A stretch of 64,000 nucleotides of DNA from Candidatus Rhodobacter oscarellae (lineage in GTDB: Bacteria > Pseudomonadota > Alphaproteobacteria > Rhodobacterales > Rhodobacteraceae), in contig NZ_LFTY01000001.1 in assembly GCF_001078595.1 (NCBI RefSeq), forward strand, positions 862,031-926,030. The letters run 5' to 3'. Under the pieces are notes generated by a model. The model had not been told where the DNA came from. It ran no database searches and saw nothing but the letters and a program-made list of their open reading frames with translations. Positions 37,542 to 45,719 of this stretch are shown piece by piece. The position numbers and the translations under genes were made by a program. The first letter of the stretch is position 1. Each line of letters opens with the position of its first letter.

Positions 37542-38743
37542 TGCGACACCGAATTGAGGTAGGCGATGATCGCCTTCAGGTCCTCATCCTCTTTGATGCC
37601 ACGAAAGCTCATCTTGGTTCCCTTCAGATAGCCCTTGGGATTGGCGAGGAAGCTCGCCAGAGTTTCTGCGTCCCAGGTGACGCCGCTCTCAGACATGGCC
37701 GGTGAGTATTTGAACCCGTCGACGCCCCCAGCCCTGCGGCCCAGGATGCCGTTCAGATGCGGGCCCGAGCGGTTCTTGGCCCCGTCTCCGACCTGGTGGC
37801 AGGCCTTGCATTTCTTGAACACCGTCTCTCCGGTCGCAATCAGCGCCGCATCCCCGGCGGCCTGCTCGGCCCCTTGCGGGTCCTCCTCGGCAGGTGCGGC
37901 CATAGACGCATGCATCTCACCCCGCATCGCCGGGTGCATGTGCTCGTCCAGGGGCGTCACGTTCACCATCGAGGCGCGGCGGGTGATTTCGACGCTGTCC
38001 TTGCAGTTCTCCATGCAGGGCTCAGCGCGCCAGGCGGCGTATTCCAGCCCTGGCCGGTCATCGATGACGAAGCCGTCGGTGTTGTGCATCTGCACAGCGG
38101 TGAAGTTCTCATGGCTGAGGATGAACGCCTCGTCCTCAACGATGTCGTTGGAATAAAGGATATAGGCGACGATGGCATAAGTCTCGTCCGCGGTCAGCGT
38201 CTGCGCCTCGCCAAACGGCATCGAGCGGTTCACATAGTCCCAAACGGTCGAGAGATAGGGCCAGTAGGAGCCCACCGTCTTCACCGGGTCCTCATCCGCC
38301 AAGGTGTCGAACCCGCCCGCCAGCACCGGCCAGTTGTCCACGCCCTCGGCGAAGTCGCCATGGCAAGAGGCGCATTTATCCGCAAAGACCTCCTCGCCCG
38401 TCAGCACGTCGCCGGAGCCCTCGGGCAGGCCGCGCCCGTCGGGCAGCACGTCCACATCCCAGGCGGCGAGCTCTTCGGGATGCGCGGCGCGACCCAGGCC
38501 GAGCGGTCCTGTGGCGGCGGGCGCAGGCGCGGTCAAAGAGGTCACCATGGTTGCGGCGTTGGCCTCGACCTCGGCCATCTGCGCGGACAGCGCCTCGACC
38601 CGCGCCTCTGAGGCCATCGCGGCCCGCAGGGCCGCCGCTGCCTCTTGCGCCTTGTAGCTGCGGGTCGACAGCCCATAGGCCACGCCCAGCACAATGCCCG
38701 TCACGCCGAGCGCGGGCAGGAAGATGCTAAGAGGTTTCGACAT
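37538..38743 (-). CDS. soxD: SoxD, diheme cytochrome c of sulfane dehydrogenase
   Basis: SoxD is the electron-accepting subunit of Sox(CD)2, which removes six electrons from the SoxY-bound sulfane sulfur. The 401 residues contain an N-terminal membrane segment or signal (IFLPALGVTGIVLGVAYGLS), a first heme domain with KCASCHGDFAEG and a second, C-terminal one with KCKACHQVGDGAKN. The region between them (HNTDGFVIDDRPG, PCMENCKDSVEI) is typical of SoxD. It overlaps soxC by 17 bases. Confidence 0.93.
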   Translation of the reverse strand: MSKPLSIFLPALGVTGIVLGVAYGLSTRSYKAQEAAAALRAAMASEARVEALSAQMAEVEANAATMVTSLTAPAPAATGPLGLGRAAHPEELAAWDVDVLPDGRGLPEGSGDVLTGEEVFADKCASCHGDFAEGVDNWPVLAGGFDTLADEDPVKTVGSYWPYLSTVWDYVNRSMPFGEAQTLTADETYAIVAYILYSNDIVEDEAFILSHENFTAVQMHNTDGFVIDDRPGLEYAAWRAEPCMENCKDSVEITRRASMVNVTPLDEHMHPAMRGEMHASMAAPAEEDPQGAEQAAGDAALIATGETVFKKCKACHQVGDGAKNRSGPHLNGILGRRAGGVDGFKYSPAMSESGVTWDAETLASFLANPKGYLKGTKMSFRGIKEDEDLKAIIAYLNSVSQ

Positions 38744-39983
38744 TCTCGGCGATCCCTTGTTCGTTCACGGCCCAGGTCTGGATGCAATTGTTGTGGTAGA
38801 CGGCGTTCTCGCCACGCATCTCGCGCAGCTGCGCCTTGGTCGGCTGCACGTATCCGGTCTCGTCCATGGCGCGCGATTGCAGCAGCATCGGCTGCCCGTC
38901 CCAGATGGTGTCCAGATAGAACCGGGTCAGCGCTTTGCTGTCGCCCTGCTTGCCCAGACGCGCGGTCTCCCACGTCATGCCGCCATCCTTAGAGACGTCC
39001 ACCCGCGTGATCTGGCCGTGCCCCGACCAGGCAAGGCCAGAGATCACCAAGGGACCCGGCCCGTGCTCTATCGGCATCTGGGGGGAAGGCGAGGTCACAA
39101 CCGACTTGGCGTCCATCACCCAGGTCCATTTCCGCGCTGTGCCGTCCTCGTAGACATCGGTGTATTTGCTGGTCTCTTCGCGGCTCTCTACCGCGCGGTC
39201 CACGACCTCGATCCGGCGCAGCCATTTGACCCACATGTTGCCCTCCCAACCGGGCACGACGAGGCGCACCGGATAGCCATGCTCCATCCGCAAGGCCTCG
39301 CCATTGGCCTTGAAGGCCACCAGGCAGTCATCCAGCGCCTTTGCCATTGGGATCGAGCGCCCATTCGAGGACGCGTCCGCCCCCTCGACATAGACCCAGA
39401 GGTCGTCATCCATCTGCGCGCCCGCCTCGGCCAGCAGGCTGCGCAGCGGGATCCCGGTGTACTCCATGTTGTGGATCATGCCGTGGGTGAACTGCGCGCC
39501 GTTGAGCTGCGCCCCGGCCCATTCCATGCCGGTATTGGCGGCGCATTCGCAGAAATAGACGTGGTTTTCGCGGGGGAAGCGCTCCAGGTCGGCATATGTG
39601 AACACCAAAGGCCGGTCCACCAACCCATTGATCATCAGGCGGTAGTCGGGCTTTGATAGCTCTATTGCGCCGGAATGATGCCGCTCAAACGCGCAGCCCT
39701 GCGGGGTGATCGTGCCGTCCAGGGCGTGGATCGGCGTGAAGTTGATCGAGCTGATCGGTGACGCGGTCAGCCATTCCACATTGCGGCGGCGCACATCCGC
39801 TTCAAACCGGATCGGCAGGCCATAGGGCGTCTCGTCGACGCCCGCGCCGGTGTAGCTGGCCCAGTCCTGCACATCGGTGATGAGCGGATCCGGCTCGTTG
39901 GCGGCAGCGGACGCACCGGTCGCGAGGCCTGCGGTGGCAACGGCGCTGCTCTTGAGAAACCCGCGGCGGGTTGTGTTGCTCAT
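38727..39983 (-). CDS. soxC: SoxC, molybdenum subunit of sulfane dehydrogenase
   Basis: A 418-residue sulfite-oxidase-family protein. A twin-arginine signal (NTTRRGFLKSSAVATAGLA) sends it folded to the periplasm. The molybdopterin cysteine lies in HVYFCECAANTGMEW; the cofactor-binding and dimerisation regions PVRLVVPGWEGNMWVKWLRRIEV and SGLAWSGHGQITRVDVSKDGG follow. With SoxD it raises the electron yield of thiosulfate oxidation from two to eight. It lies 67 bases after soxB in the same direction. Confidence 0.94.
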   Translation of the reverse strand: MSNTTRRGFLKSSAVATAGLATGASAAANEPDPLITDVQDWASYTGAGVDETPYGLPIRFEADVRRRNVEWLTASPISSINFTPIHALDGTITPQGCAFERHHSGAIELSKPDYRLMINGLVDRPLVFTYADLERFPRENHVYFCECAANTGMEWAGAQLNGAQFTHGMIHNMEYTGIPLRSLLAEAGAQMDDDLWVYVEGADASSNGRSIPMAKALDDCLVAFKANGEALRMEHGYPVRLVVPGWEGNMWVKWLRRIEVVDRAVESREETSKYTDVYEDGTARKWTWVMDAKSVVTSPSPQMPIEHGPGPLVISGLAWSGHGQITRVDVSKDGGMTWETARLGKQGDSKALTRFYLDTIWDGQPMLLQSRAMDETGYVQPTKAQLREMRGENAVYHNNCIQTWAVNEQGIAENVETS

Positions 39984-40050
39984 GTCGCTCTCCTGTCGCG
40001 CGCCGGAAACTTCAAAAGTTTCCGGGACGAATTCTTTTTAAGAATTCGGT

Positions 40051-41748
40051 TCACGTGATCACCTTAACGCTGTTGTTGGGGGCCGCCGTGATGGTGCCCT
40101 GCTTTTTGATGTGGCTCTCGACCACATCCCAGATCGGCGGCCCTTTGGTGCCCTCGTTCACGCTGGCCCAGCCCGCGACCACGTAGCTTTTGGCCGGGTC
40201 GATCCGCTCGCCGGTGCCCAGCAGGGTCATGTCGGAGATGCGCGCGCCTTGCGGTTTGGTCACATCAATCGCGTAGCCAAGACCGCCGGTGCGCACCATG
40301 TCGCCGCCCTGCTGGAAGAACGGGTCCGGGTTAAAGATGTTGTCGGCCACGTCCTCGAGCACCAGATGCAGGAACGCGCCGGTGAATTCGGTGCGATAGG
40401 CCGCGGGATAGGTCATGGAGGTCACGTTCCAGATGTCCTCGCGGGTGATCTCTTGGCCCGGCAGCATAGAGGGGCCCCAGCGCACGCCAGGCGACAGCGC
40501 GATCTCAGCATCGCGCTCCGACAGGAGCGCATCGCAGATCAGGTCATCCCAGGTGCCGTTGAAGTTGCCGCGCCGATAGAGCGTGGCGTCGGTGCGGCCG
40601 ATGACCTCGCGCAGCGCCGCCTCATGAGGATCGCGCTCATCGGCGATGAGCGCCGCCACCTCTGCGTCAGGGGCGATCACGTCCGAGAATACAGGGATCA
40701 GCTTGGTACGGTAGCCCATCATCCCCCCGTCGCGGATGTCCAGGTCGCAGCGGGTCACGAACTTGCCGTTCGACCCGCTGGGCAGGATCACCGTCCCCGC
40801 CACCAAAACCGGCTCTGGCAAGGCGTCATGGGTGTGGCCCGACAGGATCACGTCGATGCCGGGCACCACCGCGGCCATCTTCTTGTCGACGTCAAAGCCG
40901 TTATGGCTGAGCAGCACCACGCAGTCCGCCCCCGCGTCGCGCAGCTCTTCAACCATCTGCGCCAGGTGGTCCTGACGCAGCCCGAAGGAGTATTCCGGGA
41001 ACATCCATCTGGGGTTCGCGATGGGCATATATGGGAAGGCCTGGCCGATCACCGCAATCTTGGCGCCGCCGCGCTCGAAGAACGTGTAGGGCGGGAACAT
41101 CTCCGCCGCCTGCTCGTCCCATTCCTTGTCGAATATGTTCTGCCCCAACACAGGGAAACCGAGGCTCTCCACAATCTCGTGCACCCGGTCAGAGCCCAGC
41201 GTGAACTCCCAATGCAGGGTCATTGCATCCGGCTTCAACGCGTTCATCACATTGACCATGTCCTGGCCCTGGCTGTGGTAGCAGGTGTAGCTGCCATGCC
41301 AGGTGTCGCCGCCATCCAGCAGGATCGCGTCGGGCCGGTCGGCGCGGATGGCGTTGATCACGGTGGCCACCCGGTCCAGCCCGCCGACACGGCCATAGCC
41401 CTGCGCCAACGCCGCGAAGTCGCCCGAGGACAGGGCATAGTGCGAGGGCGAGCCATCATTGATCCCATAGAACCGCCGGAAATCCGCGCCGGTCAGATGT
41501 GGCACCGCGCCTTTGTTGCCGCCAACGCCCAGATTCACCGAGGGTTCGCGGAAATAGATCGGCTTCATCTGCGCGTGGATGTCGGTGACATGGATCAGCG
41601 AGACATTCCCGAACGTATCGAACTGCAAAAGCTCGTCCTGCGTCAGCTTTTGCTGCGCCGCCAGCCGCGCCCAATTGCCAAATCCCGAACCGCCATAGGC
41701 CGCTGCGGCGGCCATTCCCACTTGCAGGAAATCACGGCGAGAGATCAT
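40051..41748 (-). CDS. soxB: SoxB, thiosulfohydrolase
   Basis: SoxB hydrolyses the sulfonate group from SoxY-bound intermediates, releasing sulfate. The 565-residue protein is a 5'-nucleotidase relative with two manganese ions: IHVTDIHAQMKP, LDGGDTWHGSYTC, LSHNGFDVD and LSGHTHDALPEP hold the metal ligands. It starts with a twin-arginine signal (ISRRDFLQVGMAAAAA). I use the ATG at 41748; an in-frame TTG three codons earlier is possible. Between soxZ and soxB, where soxA is usual, there is only a short relic, and a promoter-like element precedes soxB. Confidence 0.95.
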   Translation of the reverse strand: MISRRDFLQVGMAAAAAYGGSGFGNWARLAAQQKLTQDELLQFDTFGNVSLIHVTDIHAQMKPIYFREPSVNLGVGGNKGAVPHLTGADFRRFYGINDGSPSHYALSSGDFAALAQGYGRVGGLDRVATVINAIRADRPDAILLDGGDTWHGSYTCYHSQGQDMVNVMNALKPDAMTLHWEFTLGSDRVHEIVESLGFPVLGQNIFDKEWDEQAAEMFPPYTFFERGGAKIAVIGQAFPYMPIANPRWMFPEYSFGLRQDHLAQMVEELRDAGADCVVLLSHNGFDVDKKMAAVVPGIDVILSGHTHDALPEPVLVAGTVILPSGSNGKFVTRCDLDIRDGGMMGYRTKLIPVFSDVIAPDAEVAALIADERDPHEAALREVIGRTDATLYRRGNFNGTWDDLICDALLSERDAEIALSPGVRWGPSMLPGQEITREDIWNVTSMTYPAAYRTEFTGAFLHLVLEDVADNIFNPDPFFQQGGDMVRTGGLGYAIDVTKPQGARISDMTLLGTGERIDPAKSYVVAGWASVNEGTKGPPIWDVVESHIKKQGTITAAPNNSVKVIT

Positions 41749-41775
41749 AGGATCCAACCCTTGCTACAACGCGCT

Positions 41776-41806
41776 ATTATATGCGCATTTATGAATTCAT
41801 ATGCGG
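41776..41806 (-). promoter_or_regulatory. Candidate internal promoter/operator before soxB
   Basis: On the minus strand, TATAAT (41781-41776) lies 27 bases before the soxB ATG, the right place for a -10 element. Just upstream is a perfect palindrome ATGAATTCAT (41791-41800), whose halves match those of the palindrome in front of the soxX relic. soxBCDEF may therefore have its own SoxR-controlled promoter. No good -35 is visible. Confidence 0.4.
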
Positions 41807-41919
41807 TGAAAAAGCCCCGCGAAATCATCCACATCGGCATGGCAGTCAGAGCAGGCCTCGCCCGCCAGGGCCCCCGTCGCGACAAGCGCGGCAAGGGCAA
41901 GGGTAGCGACTGTCTTCAT
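41797..41919 (-). pseudogene. soxA: soxA relic (signal peptide plus heme motif)
   Basis: Between soxZ and soxB, where the ~280-residue diheme or monoheme SoxA is normally encoded, there is a 40-codon frame with a strong ribosome site (GGGGGGAGGAAG). It reads as a signal peptide (MKTVATLALAALVATGALA) followed directly by GEACSDCHADVDDFAGL and a stop. The latter recalls the CxxCH heme segment of SoxA (G..C..CHGDV...AGL), so I interpret it as a gene that lost its middle and its end. It could still be exported and bind heme, but not act as SoxA. Confidence 0.55.
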
Positions 41920-41946
41920 TGGCTTCCTCCCCCCTGTGGCGTCGTC

Positions 41947-42276
41947 CTACCCCATTTTCACCGGCTTTTTGGTCTCATAGACGTCGCCGTCATCGTCGTA
42001 CCAGGTGAAGTGGAACTCGCCCTCTTCCGGAACAATCGCATCGAACTGGAAGTACGGATTGGTCGAAATCGCGGGTTCCAGCGCAACGTCGATGACGCTC
42101 TTTCCGTTGAATTCGGCCGTAAAGCGATTGATGATCGAGCGCGGAATGGTGTTGCCGTCGGCGTCTTTGCGCTGTCCGGATTCCATCTTGTGGCTGATCA
42201 GCGTCTTGATGGTGATCGTCTCGCCGACCGCTGCCTTTTTCGGGACTTTCGCGCGAGGCTTAACTCCAGATGCCAT
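41947..42276 (-). CDS. soxZ: SoxZ, sulfur-carrier partner protein
   Basis: SoxZ binds SoxY to form the periplasmic carrier SoxYZ, on which thiosulfate sulfur is oxidised. The 109-residue immunoglobulin-like protein has the family pattern VGETITIKTLISHKMESGQR, RSIINRFTAEFNGK and FHFTWYDDDGDVY. Like others it lacks its own signal peptide and should be exported with SoxY. It follows soxY by 53 bases. Confidence 0.95.
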   Translation of the reverse strand: MASGVKPRAKVPKKAAVGETITIKTLISHKMESGQRKDADGNTIPRSIINRFTAEFNGKSVIDVALEPAISTNPYFQFDAIVPEEGEFHFTWYDDDGDVYETKKPVKMG

Positions 42277-42329
42277 CTCAATTCCTCCAGTTTGTTGCCC
42301 TGTAGCATTGCTGCATGCGGGCCTGCGCC

Positions 42330-42740
42330 TTAGCCGCCGCAGCCGCCGATTGTGACCTTCACCGCCGCCTGAGACATCGTGTAGGTGCCGTCCGCCATCT
42401 TCGCGACGGCGACTACGTTCTGGGTTTTGGCCAGGCGAACACGGGTGGACGCGGACTTCGAGGGGCTAAGCTCGCCGAACGTAAACACCGCAACATTGGG
42501 CACCGGGTTGCCGTCCGCATAGACGGCGACCGCCTCCGCGCCGGGTGCTTCGATACCAATGGGAACCGTATTGCCGTTCTCGGCGATTTCCGGGGCGGTG
42601 ATCGTGATGCCGCCTTCAGAGACCTCTACGCCGCCGGTGAATCCCATGATGGCGTCGGTGGCCGCGAATGCAGAGGCGCCGCCGGCCACCGCAATGGCGC
42701 TTGCGCCGATGGCCAACATCTCTCGTCTCGATAGTTTCAT
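42330..42740 (-). CDS. soxY: SoxY, sulfur-carrier protein
   Basis: SoxY covalently holds the sulfur intermediate on the cysteine of its flexible C-terminal GGCGG tail, which is intact here. The 136 residues begin with a twin-arginine signal (KLSRREMLAIGASAIAVAGG); the start at 42740 is fixed by a GGAGG site 7 bases upstream. Loading of thiosulfate onto this cysteine normally needs SoxXA, whose genes are reduced to relics on both sides of soxYZ. Confidence 0.96.
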   Translation of the reverse strand: MKLSRREMLAIGASAIAVAGGASAFAATDAIMGFTGGVEVSEGGITITAPEIAENGNTVPIGIEAPGAEAVAVYADGNPVPNVAVFTFGELSPSKSASTRVRLAKTQNVVAVAKMADGTYTMSQAAVKVTIGGCGG

Positions 42741-42765
42741 CTTGTTTCCTCCAAAACCGTGCCGA

Positions 42766-42900
42766 CTATTCGTCGGTGAGCGGCGCGGCCACCGCGTCGT
42801 ATTCGTCGAATTGCACTTCGGTGGGTGGTGCGTCACCGGTGGATGCTGACGTCGCTAATACCACCAAGGCCGAGGCTGGCCCGAGGTATGGCTGCATCAT
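42766..42900 (-). pseudogene. soxX: soxX relic (N-terminal part only)
   Basis: A 44-codon frame directly before soxY with a perfect ribosome site (GAGGAGGGAGG). It encodes a signal peptide and a mature start, TEVQFDEYDAVAAPLTDE, that matches the N-terminal segment of SoxX (EV.F..YGAV..PLT), then stops. The heme-binding CxxCH and the rest of the ~150-residue protein are gone. SoxX C-termini often end in LTDE-like sequences, so a deletion between two such words could explain the exact junction; this is an inference. The SoxR-type palindrome and probable promoter of the gene remain. Confidence 0.65.
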
Positions 42901-42960
42901 GAGTCCTCCCTCCTCACAGTTTTGTGAAGAGTAGCCGCGGAGCGCGCGACTCGCAACAAC

Positions 42961-42980
42961 AAATTCATTTACATGAATTT
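42961..42980. promoter_or_regulatory. SoxR-type operator before the soxX relic
   Basis: AAATTCAT-TTAC-ATGAATTT is a perfect 8-base inverted repeat with a 4-base spacer, in the soxW-soxX gap. In Paracoccus and Pseudaminobacter the ArsR-family repressor SoxR binds the soxS-soxV and soxW-soxX gaps, so this is probably its operator, controlling soxYZBCDEF. The soxS-soxV gap has only a weaker AT-rich match (near 43824-43845). Confidence 0.65.
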
Positions 42981-42987
42981 ATAAGGA

Positions 42988-43050
42988 CTACTGCCCGATA
43001 CCCGGAGGGGTCGATCCGGTCGCGGTCAGCAGTGGCAATGGGCGTCTCAT
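42988..43050 (-). pseudogene. soxW: Probable soxW relic
   Basis: After soxV, where the periplasmic thioredoxin SoxW is expected, a ribosome site (GGGGGGA) and ATG start a frame of only 20 codons: MRRPLPLLTA, which could begin a signal peptide, then TGSTPPGIGQ and a stop. No thioredoxin CxxC sequence remains. The assignment rests on position and the intact start signals rather than on family residues. Confidence 0.4.
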
Positions 43051-43061
43051 AGGTGTCCCCC

Positions 43062-43802
43062 CTAACCGATGGATTGGAACCAGGGGATGGTCTGAAGCAT
43101 CCACTGGGCGATGATGTTGACGGAGTTGGTGGCGATCAGCACGCCGAAGAGCACCAGCAGCGCGCCCATGAGCCTCTCCACCAGCCCCAGATGGCGGCGG
43201 AACCGCGCCATGAACCGCATGAACGGCCCGACGAACAACGCCGCTACGATAAACGGCGCCGTCATCCCCGCACCGTACACAAACAGAAGCGCCGCGCCCT
43301 GCTGGGCCGTGTCCTGCCCGGCGGCGGTGAAAAGGATGGCCGCCAGGACCGGCCCCACGCAGGGCGTCCAGCCAAAGGCAAAGGCCATGCCAATCACGAA
43401 GGCCCCAACAAGGCTGACATTGCTGGTGCTGCCCGCATCGGTGCGAAACTGGCGGTAAAGCAGGCCGATCCGAATGATGCCGAGGAAATGCAGGCCCATC
43501 GCAATGATGATCGCCGCCGCGACCCAGCGCAGAATGTCGAACCATTCGCGCACGATCTGGCCAAAGACGCTGGCGGTGGCTCCCAGCCCCATGAATACAG
43601 CGATCACCCCCAGCGAAAACAGCGTGGCCGTGGCCGCCGCGCGCAGCCGGACGGCGCGGGTGATCTGCGCCTCTGCGCTGATCTGGTTCATGCTGACGCC
43701 CGCCAGATAACTTAGGTAGAAGGGCACAATCGGCAGGATGCACGGCGACAGGAAGGACAGGAGCCCCGCAAGCAAAGCGCCATATGCTGTGACATCAAAC
43801 AC
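43062..43802 (-). CDS. soxV: SoxV, CcdA-like thiol-disulfide transporter
   Basis: A 246-residue inner-membrane protein with six membrane segments that carries reducing power from cytoplasmic thioredoxin to periplasmic Sox proteins. CcdA hallmarks are GLLSFLSPCILPIVPFYLSY in the first segment and AFAFGWTPCVGPVLAAIL in the fourth, each with a redox cysteine. Its normal partner SoxW, which reactivates SoxYZ, is only a relic in the next position, so electrons may instead go to SoxS. First gene of the leftward sox operon. Confidence 0.94.
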   Translation of the reverse strand: MFDVTAYGALLAGLLSFLSPCILPIVPFYLSYLAGVSMNQISAEAQITRAVRLRAAATATLFSLGVIAVFMGLGATASVFGQIVREWFDILRWVAAAIIIAMGLHFLGIIRIGLLYRQFRTDAGSTSNVSLVGAFVIGMAFAFGWTPCVGPVLAAILFTAAGQDTAQQGAALLFVYGAGMTAPFIVAALFVGPFMRFMARFRRHLGLVERLMGALLVLFGVLIATNSVNIIAQWMLQTIPWFQSIG

Positions 43803-43883
43803 AAGGGCATCCGCAATCTTGAAGAATTCAAATATTAGATTATGATCTTGGCGTCACGCAGGTCAATCAGAGGGTGTGAATTC

Positions 43884-44246
43884 GTGGTCCGTGCTTTTCT
43901 GATCTCCATCCTGGCGTTCTTTCCCATTGCTTCAAAGGCCGACGCGGTTCTGCTTATGGCGCAAGAGCCGGGGTGTTATTGGTGCGAACAATGGGACAAG
44001 GAGATCGGGCCGATCTACCCAAAATCGGCCGAAGGCCGTGCGGTGCCGCTCCGGCGTTTCGATATCCTCGATCCGCCGGATGACGTAATTCTTGCGCGCC
44101 GGGTCCACTTTACGCCCACATTCATCCTTGCGATTGATGGCGTGGAAACCGGCCGCATCGAAGGCTACCCTGGCGAAGACTTCTTTTGGGGGCTGCTAGG
44201 AAATATGTTAAGTGATGCGCAAATTGCGCTAGAACCACTAGGATAA
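43884..44246 (+). CDS. soxS: SoxS, periplasmic thioredoxin-like protein
   Basis: A 120-residue exported thiol-disulfide protein. I start it at the GTG at 43884 because an AGAGGG site precedes it and the signal peptide (VRAFLISILAFFPIASKADA) begins there; an ATG 42 bases upstream would add an unlikely leader. The redox motif is CYWC in EPGCYWCEQWDKEI, followed by VHFTPTFIL with the cis-proline. SoxS keeps the SoxY cysteine reduced in Paracoccus. It diverges from soxV and precedes soxR by 5 bases. Confidence 0.9.
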   Translation: MVRAFLISILAFFPIASKADAVLLMAQEPGCYWCEQWDKEIGPIYPKSAEGRAVPLRRFDILDPPDDVILARRVHFTPTFILAIDGVETGRIEGYPGEDFFWGLLGNMLSDAQIALEPLG

Positions 44247-44251
44247 GATTG

Positions 44252-44629
44252 ATGAGTATTGAGCCGCAGCACAGCGAAATTCACAAAAGCCGCCTGCCGG
44301 TTTTCAGCACCGACATGTGCGCCGAGGACATGGAGAAAATGGTGAAGAACGCCGAGCGCGCCTCGGCCTTTCTGAAGGCGCTGGGGCATGAGGGGCGTCT
44401 GATGATCCTCTGTCATTTGGCCTCGGGCGAGAAGTCCGTCACCGAGTTGGAGGACCTTCTGTCATCCCGGCAGGCCGCGGTGTCGCAGCAATTGACGCGG
44501 CTAAGGCTGGAAGGGCTTGTGAAGCCCCGGCGCGAGGGCAAGGCGATCTACTATAGCTTGACGGATGACCGGGCGCGCCAGATCATCGAAGTCGTCTATG
44601 ATCTGTTCTGCCGCGAAAGCCATTCTTGA
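44252..44629 (+). CDS. soxR: SoxR, ArsR-family repressor of the sox locus
   Basis: A 125-residue winged-helix repressor. The DNA-binding region is SVTELEDLLSSRQAAVSQQLTRLRLEGLV, with the wing in PRREGKAIYYSL. Cysteines at about residues 23 and 54 (DMCAED, MILCHLA) match the pair that senses persulfide or polysulfide in SoxR/BigR-type repressors; modification would release the operator. It is encoded in a soxS-soxR-soxT unit opposite the structural genes. The ATG at 44252 is preferred over an adjoining TTG. Confidence 0.92.
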   Translation: MSIEPQHSEIHKSRLPVFSTDMCAEDMEKMVKNAERASAFLKALGHEGRLMILCHLASGEKSVTELEDLLSSRQAAVSQQLTRLRLEGLVKPRREGKAIYYSLTDDRARQIIEVVYDLFCRESHS

Positions 44630-44663
44630 CCGGACCGGGTGAGCCGATGAGGGGGGCGCGGCA

Positions 44664-45719
44664 ATGCTGGATACCTTGGGTGAGGCCAACACAGCGGCCC
44701 TGATCGGGCTGGTCGGAGGGCTGATCCTTGGGCTGGCGGCGCGCCTCGGGCGGTTCTGCACCCTCGGCGCGATAGAGGACTTCCTCTACTCCAGCGACGA
44801 CCGCCGCTTGCGCATGTGGGGCCTTGCCATCGGCGCGGCGGTCATATCCACGCATCTCGCAATGTCGCTTGGCGCGCTTGACGGCGCGGAGACCGCTTAT
44901 CTTGATCGGGTCTGGAACCCGCTGGCAACCGTGGTCGGCGGGCTGATGTTTGGCTACGGCATGGCATTGGCCGGCAATTGCGGCTACGGCGCGCTGGCCC
45001 GACTTGGAGGCGGTGATCTGCGATCCTTCGTGATCGTGCTTGTCCTGGGGTTGTCGGCCTATTTCGTGATGTCGGGGCCATTGGCGGAATTCCGGGTCTG
45101 GCTCTTCCCCGTCGTCGTGGACACCCAAGCCCCCCAGGGCGTCAGCCAGTTCGCTGCCGTGCGCTGGGGGGTCGACCATGTGACGACCGGGGCTTTGGTT
45201 GGCGGATCACTGATGGCGGTCTCCCTTGCCAGCAGGAGAATGCTCGCATCACCCGAACATATCTTCTGGGGCGTCGTCGTTGGGCTGGCGATCACATCGG
45301 GTTGGGTCGGCACCTATTGGGTCGCGGTTACAGGTTTCGAGGTGGAGCCGATTGAGACCCACAGTTTCGCCGCCCCGATCGGCGACACCATATTCTATTC
45401 GATGACCGCCTCGGGCAACACCTTGTCCTTCAGCGTTGGTTCGGTGGTGGGCGTGGTGGCCGGCGCCTTTATTGGGTCGATCCGAAAGGGCCATTTTCGG
45501 TGGGAGGCCTGTGAGGATCCAAGAGAACTGAGGCGCCAGATCCTAGGCGCGGCCCTAATGGGCCCAGGCGCGATCCTCGCCGTGGGGTGCAGCGTCGGGC
45601 AAGGCCTTTCGGCATTCTCTGTCCTGGCCTTCAGCGCCCCAATTGCCTTCATTTCGATATTTCTCGGCGCGATGCTCGGCCTCCGGCAACTCATAGTCGG
45701 TTTCTCACCGGCAGAATAG
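44664..45719 (+). CDS. soxT: SoxT, YeeE/YedE-type sulfur-compound transporter
   Basis: A 351-residue inner-membrane protein with about nine membrane segments, of the YeeE/YedE family that imports thiosulfate or related sulfur compounds. The conserved cysteine motifs of the family are visible: ARLGRFCTLGA near the N-terminus, GNCGYGALARLGGGDLR in the first half and VGCSVGQGLSAFSVL in the second. It follows soxR by 34 bases; in sox loci SoxT is thought to bring the inducing sulfur compound to SoxR. Confidence 0.9.
   Translation: MLDTLGEANTAALIGLVGGLILGLAARLGRFCTLGAIEDFLYSSDDRRLRMWGLAIGAAVISTHLAMSLGALDGAETAYLDRVWNPLATVVGGLMFGYGMALAGNCGYGALARLGGGDLRSFVIVLVLGLSAYFVMSGPLAEFRVWLFPVVVDTQAPQGVSQFAAVRWGVDHVTTGALVGGSLMAVSLASRRMLASPEHIFWGVVVGLAITSGWVGTYWVAVTGFEVEPIETHSFAAPIGDTIFYSMTASGNTLSFSVGSVVGVVAGAFIGSIRKGHFRWEACEDPRELRRQILGAALMGPGAILAVGCSVGQGLSAFSVLAFSAPIAFISIFLGAMLGLRQLIVGFSPAE

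Noticed and set aside
40111-42333. 740-codon rightward frame across soxB and soxZ
   Set aside because: Antisense shadow of two well-supported sox genes and of the gap between them; no recognisable domain.
42988-43743. 251-codon leftward frame ending with the soxW relic
   Set aside because: Most of it is soxV read in the wrong frame; only the last 20 codons after the soxV stop have their own ribosome site.
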